NCBI GenBank assembly: GCA_938038825.1
Contig: CALHST010000247.1
Location: 1-7,151, forward strand
DNA from: an uncultured Paracoccaceae bacterium
GTDB lineage: Bacteria > Pseudomonadota > Alphaproteobacteria > Rhodobacterales > Rhodobacteraceae
Direction: 5' to 3'
DNA length: 7,151 nt
In this document: positions 5,270-7,151 of the stretch, piece by piece
Layout of the letters: the number at the start of each line of letters is the position of its first letter
How positions within the stretch are numbered: position 1 is the first letter of the stretch
The notes under the pieces: model-generated
What the model saw: the letters and a program-made list of their open reading frames with translations, nothing else
Told to the model about the DNA's origin: nothing
Databases searched by the model: none
Translations under genes and position numbers: made by a program

Positions 5270-6652
5270 CTACTCGGCCCTTTCGTACAAGTCGCTTTCA
5301 GCGCCCAGATACCCGTCCCACGCAAACCAATAGGCCACGTGACCCGCAACGCGGGGCAGGCGTTCGCCTTTGGGGCCGATTAACGCATCTTCGCTGATGC
5401 GCCATGCTTCTCCTTCGGAGGCAGGGACACCGTTCATCAAAGAAAACACATAGTCGCCGCGCTCATACGCGCGCACTGTTTGCGTTGTTGCGTCCCCAAT
5501 CAGAACCACGCTGGAAAACCCAACACGATCGTTTATCACCGGTTCAGTTGCAAAGGCTGACAAGGGCCATGCCTTGGCCCCACCGGCCACGCGGATCCCA
5601 TACACATGGTCTTTCTGCAAAAGGCGGGTTTGGTCGGTGATTGTGGGAAACATCAAATCTGGGGAGGCGAAATAGTCGCGATAGACCACCCCGGAATCAT
5701 AGTTGCGAAAGTGCCCCGTGTCCAAGGACAGAACCTTGGTGCCCGGATGCTGTGCGCGCCAATCAGCCCACGTGGTGATGGTGGTGGGCCGGATGGGCAA
5801 AGTAATCCCCGATTGCGCAAGGGCCCCGGCCACGGGTTCCCCGGTGAACTGGTTCCACAGGCTTTTGGTCTCGCGATCAAACATCAGTTTATTGGACCGA
5901 TACAGCAGCCCGGACGAACCAAAGACAAACGGTTTTGCGTGCCCCGCAACTTGCGTTTCAAACAAAATCCCCGCACCACACAACGTGCAATAAGCCAAAG
6001 CCACAGGCACCCCGCCGATCACGTCATTGAACATTTCGTGCCAGCCCATGATCCGCAACGGGTACGCGCGCGCATCGCCGTTGATCTCCACCCCAAAGAC
6101 CAGATCCCCGTCCAGCAGATAATCTGCATCATCCGCCGCAATCAGATTGGGGGTGTCCAAAGACGGGATACCATCCGCTTGTGCGCCGCCCCATGTGATT
6201 TCTTCGAACCGGATGCGCATAGTGTCTTGATTAATGGGCGTGTCAAAGAAGGTCAAAAAGCCCCGGTCGATCCCGCCCCAATACCATAGCTTCAGATCAT
6301 AATAGCTGGGATGGGGCACGATCTGCGGATTGGCTTCCTGGTAATGCATGGCATCGCGCCACGTGGTCAGGGTTTCGCCTGTTAACGCCTGAAGCGCGCG
6401 CCGCGTGTCCAAATGGGCGCCACCTATGCGCATTAACAAAACAAGGGTCGGCACCATATCCAGACCGCCACGCGCAATCACGGCATCCGCTGCGGCAGAG
6501 CGGTCCGTTTCTGTGCCAATCAAAAGGGTTTTGGCAAGAGCCACGAAATCTTGTTCCTGTGCAGTGCTTGGACGGGGCACAAACAAAACAAGACCCAGCG
6601 CACAGGCAAGCAGAAAAGAGATAAAACGGGGCACAGAAAACCTTTGGATCAT
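5270..6652 (-). CDS. Exported DUF3179-domain protein
   Basis: This is a 460-residue protein of unknown biochemical role. A basic start (MIQRFSVPRF) and a hydrophobic segment at about 10-25, ending near STA (29-31), indicate a signal peptide and a periplasmic location. Residues about 35-110 form a helical leader that looks HEAT-like. Residues about 165-455 are the DUF3179 domain: DGDLVFGVEINGDARAYPL (181-199), GWHEMFND (203-210), YCTLCGAG (221-228) with C222 and C225, FGSSGLLYRSNKLMFDRETKSLW (244-266), and an end rich in aromatics, YWFAWDGYLG (441-450). The CxxC with nearby histidine suggests a metal or redox site, but this is inference. The gene runs leftward, 110 bases after the probable opgH gene, and converges on the sugar operon. 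The ATG at 6652 has no strong Shine-Dalgarno. The domain call is firm; no function should be assigned. Confidence 0.88.
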   Translation of the reverse strand: MIQRFSVPRFISFLLACALGLVLFVPRPSTAQEQDFVALAKTLLIGTETDRSAAADAVIARGGLDMVPTLVLLMRIGGAHLDTRRALQALTGETLTTWRDAMHYQEANPQIVPHPSYYDLKLWYWGGIDRGFLTFFDTPINQDTMRIRFEEITWGGAQADGIPSLDTPNLIAADDADYLLDGDLVFGVEINGDARAYPLRIMGWHEMFNDVIGGVPVALAYCTLCGAGILFETQVAGHAKPFVFGSSGLLYRSNKLMFDRETKSLWNQFTGEPVAGALAQSGITLPIRPTTITTWADWRAQHPGTKVLSLDTGHFRNYDSGVVYRDYFASPDLMFPTITDQTRLLQKDHVYGIRVAGGAKAWPLSAFATEPVINDRVGFSSVVLIGDATTQTVRAYERGDYVFSLMNGVPASEGEAWRISEDALIGPKGERLPRVAGHVAYWFAWDGYLGAESDLYERAE

Positions 6653-6762
6653 GGGCGCTGGACTTGGAACAACTTGTGCAAGATTAACGTCTAACTGACC
6701 TGTGTCGTGTCACAGTCTTGTCACCCATCCGTGTCGTGTCGCGGCATAGGTCGTGAAAACGA
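6653..6762. other. Gap between the probable opgH gene and the DUF3179 gene
   Basis: This 110-base gap holds the paired inverted repeats at 6700-6744 and a small CTTG-TG-CAAG palindrome (6673-6682). I see no clear sigma-70 promoter for the DUF3179 gene and no intrinsic terminator with a T-run. Cotranscription of the two genes therefore stays undecided. Confidence 0.5.
6700..6744. repeat. Two related 16-base inverted repeats sharing GTGTCGTGTC
   Basis: CTGTGTCGTGTCACAG (6700-6715) and CCGTGTCGTGTCGCGG (6729-6744) share the 10-base core GTGTCGTGTC, offset by 29 bases. Each can form a 5-base stem around a TCGTGT loop. The arms differ by a T-A to C-G change and a T-A to T-G wobble (plus strand), so pairing is kept in both. 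They lie between the probable opgH gene and the DUF3179 gene. They may be a tandem protein-binding site, part of the DUF3179 promoter region, or a terminator. No T-run follows them. Confidence 0.5.
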
Positions 6763-7151
6763 TCACTCAGCCGGGGTTTTGACCTGCGGCGTTGTCAAAT
6801 GCTCTTTCATCCGCTGCCGTTCCACTTGCGCGCGGCTCACAATGGCCGGAACGCGCAGGGTGTTTGGACTGTCCAGATGCAACGCTTTGGGCGCATGTTT
6901 TATCAGGTTCACACTGCCAAAGGCCGATAACTGGATTGCCAAGGTTAGGCTGATCACAATCGGGATCAACCACAGCGAAATCAGTCCAGCTGCCAAGCCC
7001 AAACCAAGGAACACCCCCAAGACCGTTTCAAGCCAATGAAAGCGGATCAACGCGCCCCAGGAATGCCCATCGCCACTGCGGCTTTGCGGGGCCCAAGTGT
7101 CAGATTGGGTGAACAAGGCGCGCAACACGGCACGGCATTGCTGGATCATCA
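6763..7151 (-). CDS. opgH: Probable C-terminus of glucan glucosyltransferase OpgH/MdoH (start beyond window)
   Basis: OpgH is an inner-membrane glucosyltransferase that makes the backbone of osmoregulated periplasmic glucans. Only about 128 C-terminal residues are visible, and the frame is open to the right edge, so the catalytic domain is not seen. The fragment begins MIQQCRAVLRALFTQSDTWA followed by SRSGDG, like the segment after the catalytic region in OpgH. It then has two membrane segments (about 41-59 and 60-77) with LWLIPIVISLTLAIQLSAF. It ends with a cytoplasmic tail, LDSPNTLRVPAIVSRAQ, which resembles the family's TPEE...P tail. The stop is TGA at 6765-6763. The following gene, in the same direction, is the DUF3179 protein, 110 bases on. 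The call rests on remembered family pattern in a short, poorly conserved end. Another polytopic glycosyltransferase is possible. Confidence 0.7.
   Translation of the reverse strand, partial: MIQQCRAVLRALFTQSDTWAPQSRSGDGHSWGALIRFHWLETVLGVFLGLGLAAGLISLWLIPIVISLTLAIQLSAFGSVNLIKHAPKALHLDSPNTLRVPAIVSRAQVERQRMKEHLTTPQVKTPAE

Noticed and set aside
5606..6289. Plus-strand open frame of 227 codons
   Set aside because: It is the antisense of the DUF3179 gene, with no family resemblance and no ribosome site.

Overview
The window looks like chromosomal DNA of an alphaproteobacterium, most likely a marine Rhodobacteraceae (Roseobacter-type) member. This is inferred from moderately GC-rich coding sequence, the style of the protein families (FCD-type GntR regulator, family 1 sugar-binding protein, DUF3179 protein, OpgH C-terminus) and compact operons. 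No RNA gene, insertion sequence, phage gene or CRISPR array was seen.

Left part (1-5204): a sugar-catabolism locus. A periplasmic sugar-binding protein of an ABC importer is read leftward from 1164 and runs off the window. A 321-base intergenic region separates it from a rightward five-gene operon: FCD-type GntR regulator, D-threo-aldose (L-fucose-type) 1-dehydrogenase, FucU-type mutarotase, fuconolactonase-like amidohydrolase, and a small transaldolase/fructose-6-phosphate-aldolase-family enzyme. Gaps between the operon genes are -1 to 29 bases. The order suggests import, anomer conversion, oxidation of the aldose to the lactone, and hydrolysis to the aldonate. This is the upper half of a non-phosphorylating pathway for L-fucose or a stereochemically related sugar. 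The dehydratase and the later pathway enzymes are not in the window. The role of the FSA-like aldolase is not explained by the classical pathway.

The control region carries three copies of the half-site GTTAGTTGA(C). Two of them form a perfect 20-base palindrome (1449-1468). The copies sit on a plausible promoter (TTGACT, 16 bases, TAACAT) just ahead of the regulator gene, so the operon is probably autoregulated. A second, unrelated 16-base palindrome lies just upstream of the Shine-Dalgarno sequence of the binding-protein gene.

Right part (5205-7151): leftward genes that converge on the sugar operon. A 65-base convergent spacer holds two small stem-loops. Beyond it lie an exported DUF3179 protein (460 residues) and, upstream of that, the C-terminal end of a probable OpgH/MdoH glucan glucosyltransferase whose start is outside the window. 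The 110 bases between these two genes hold a duplicated 16-base inverted repeat with compensatory differences.
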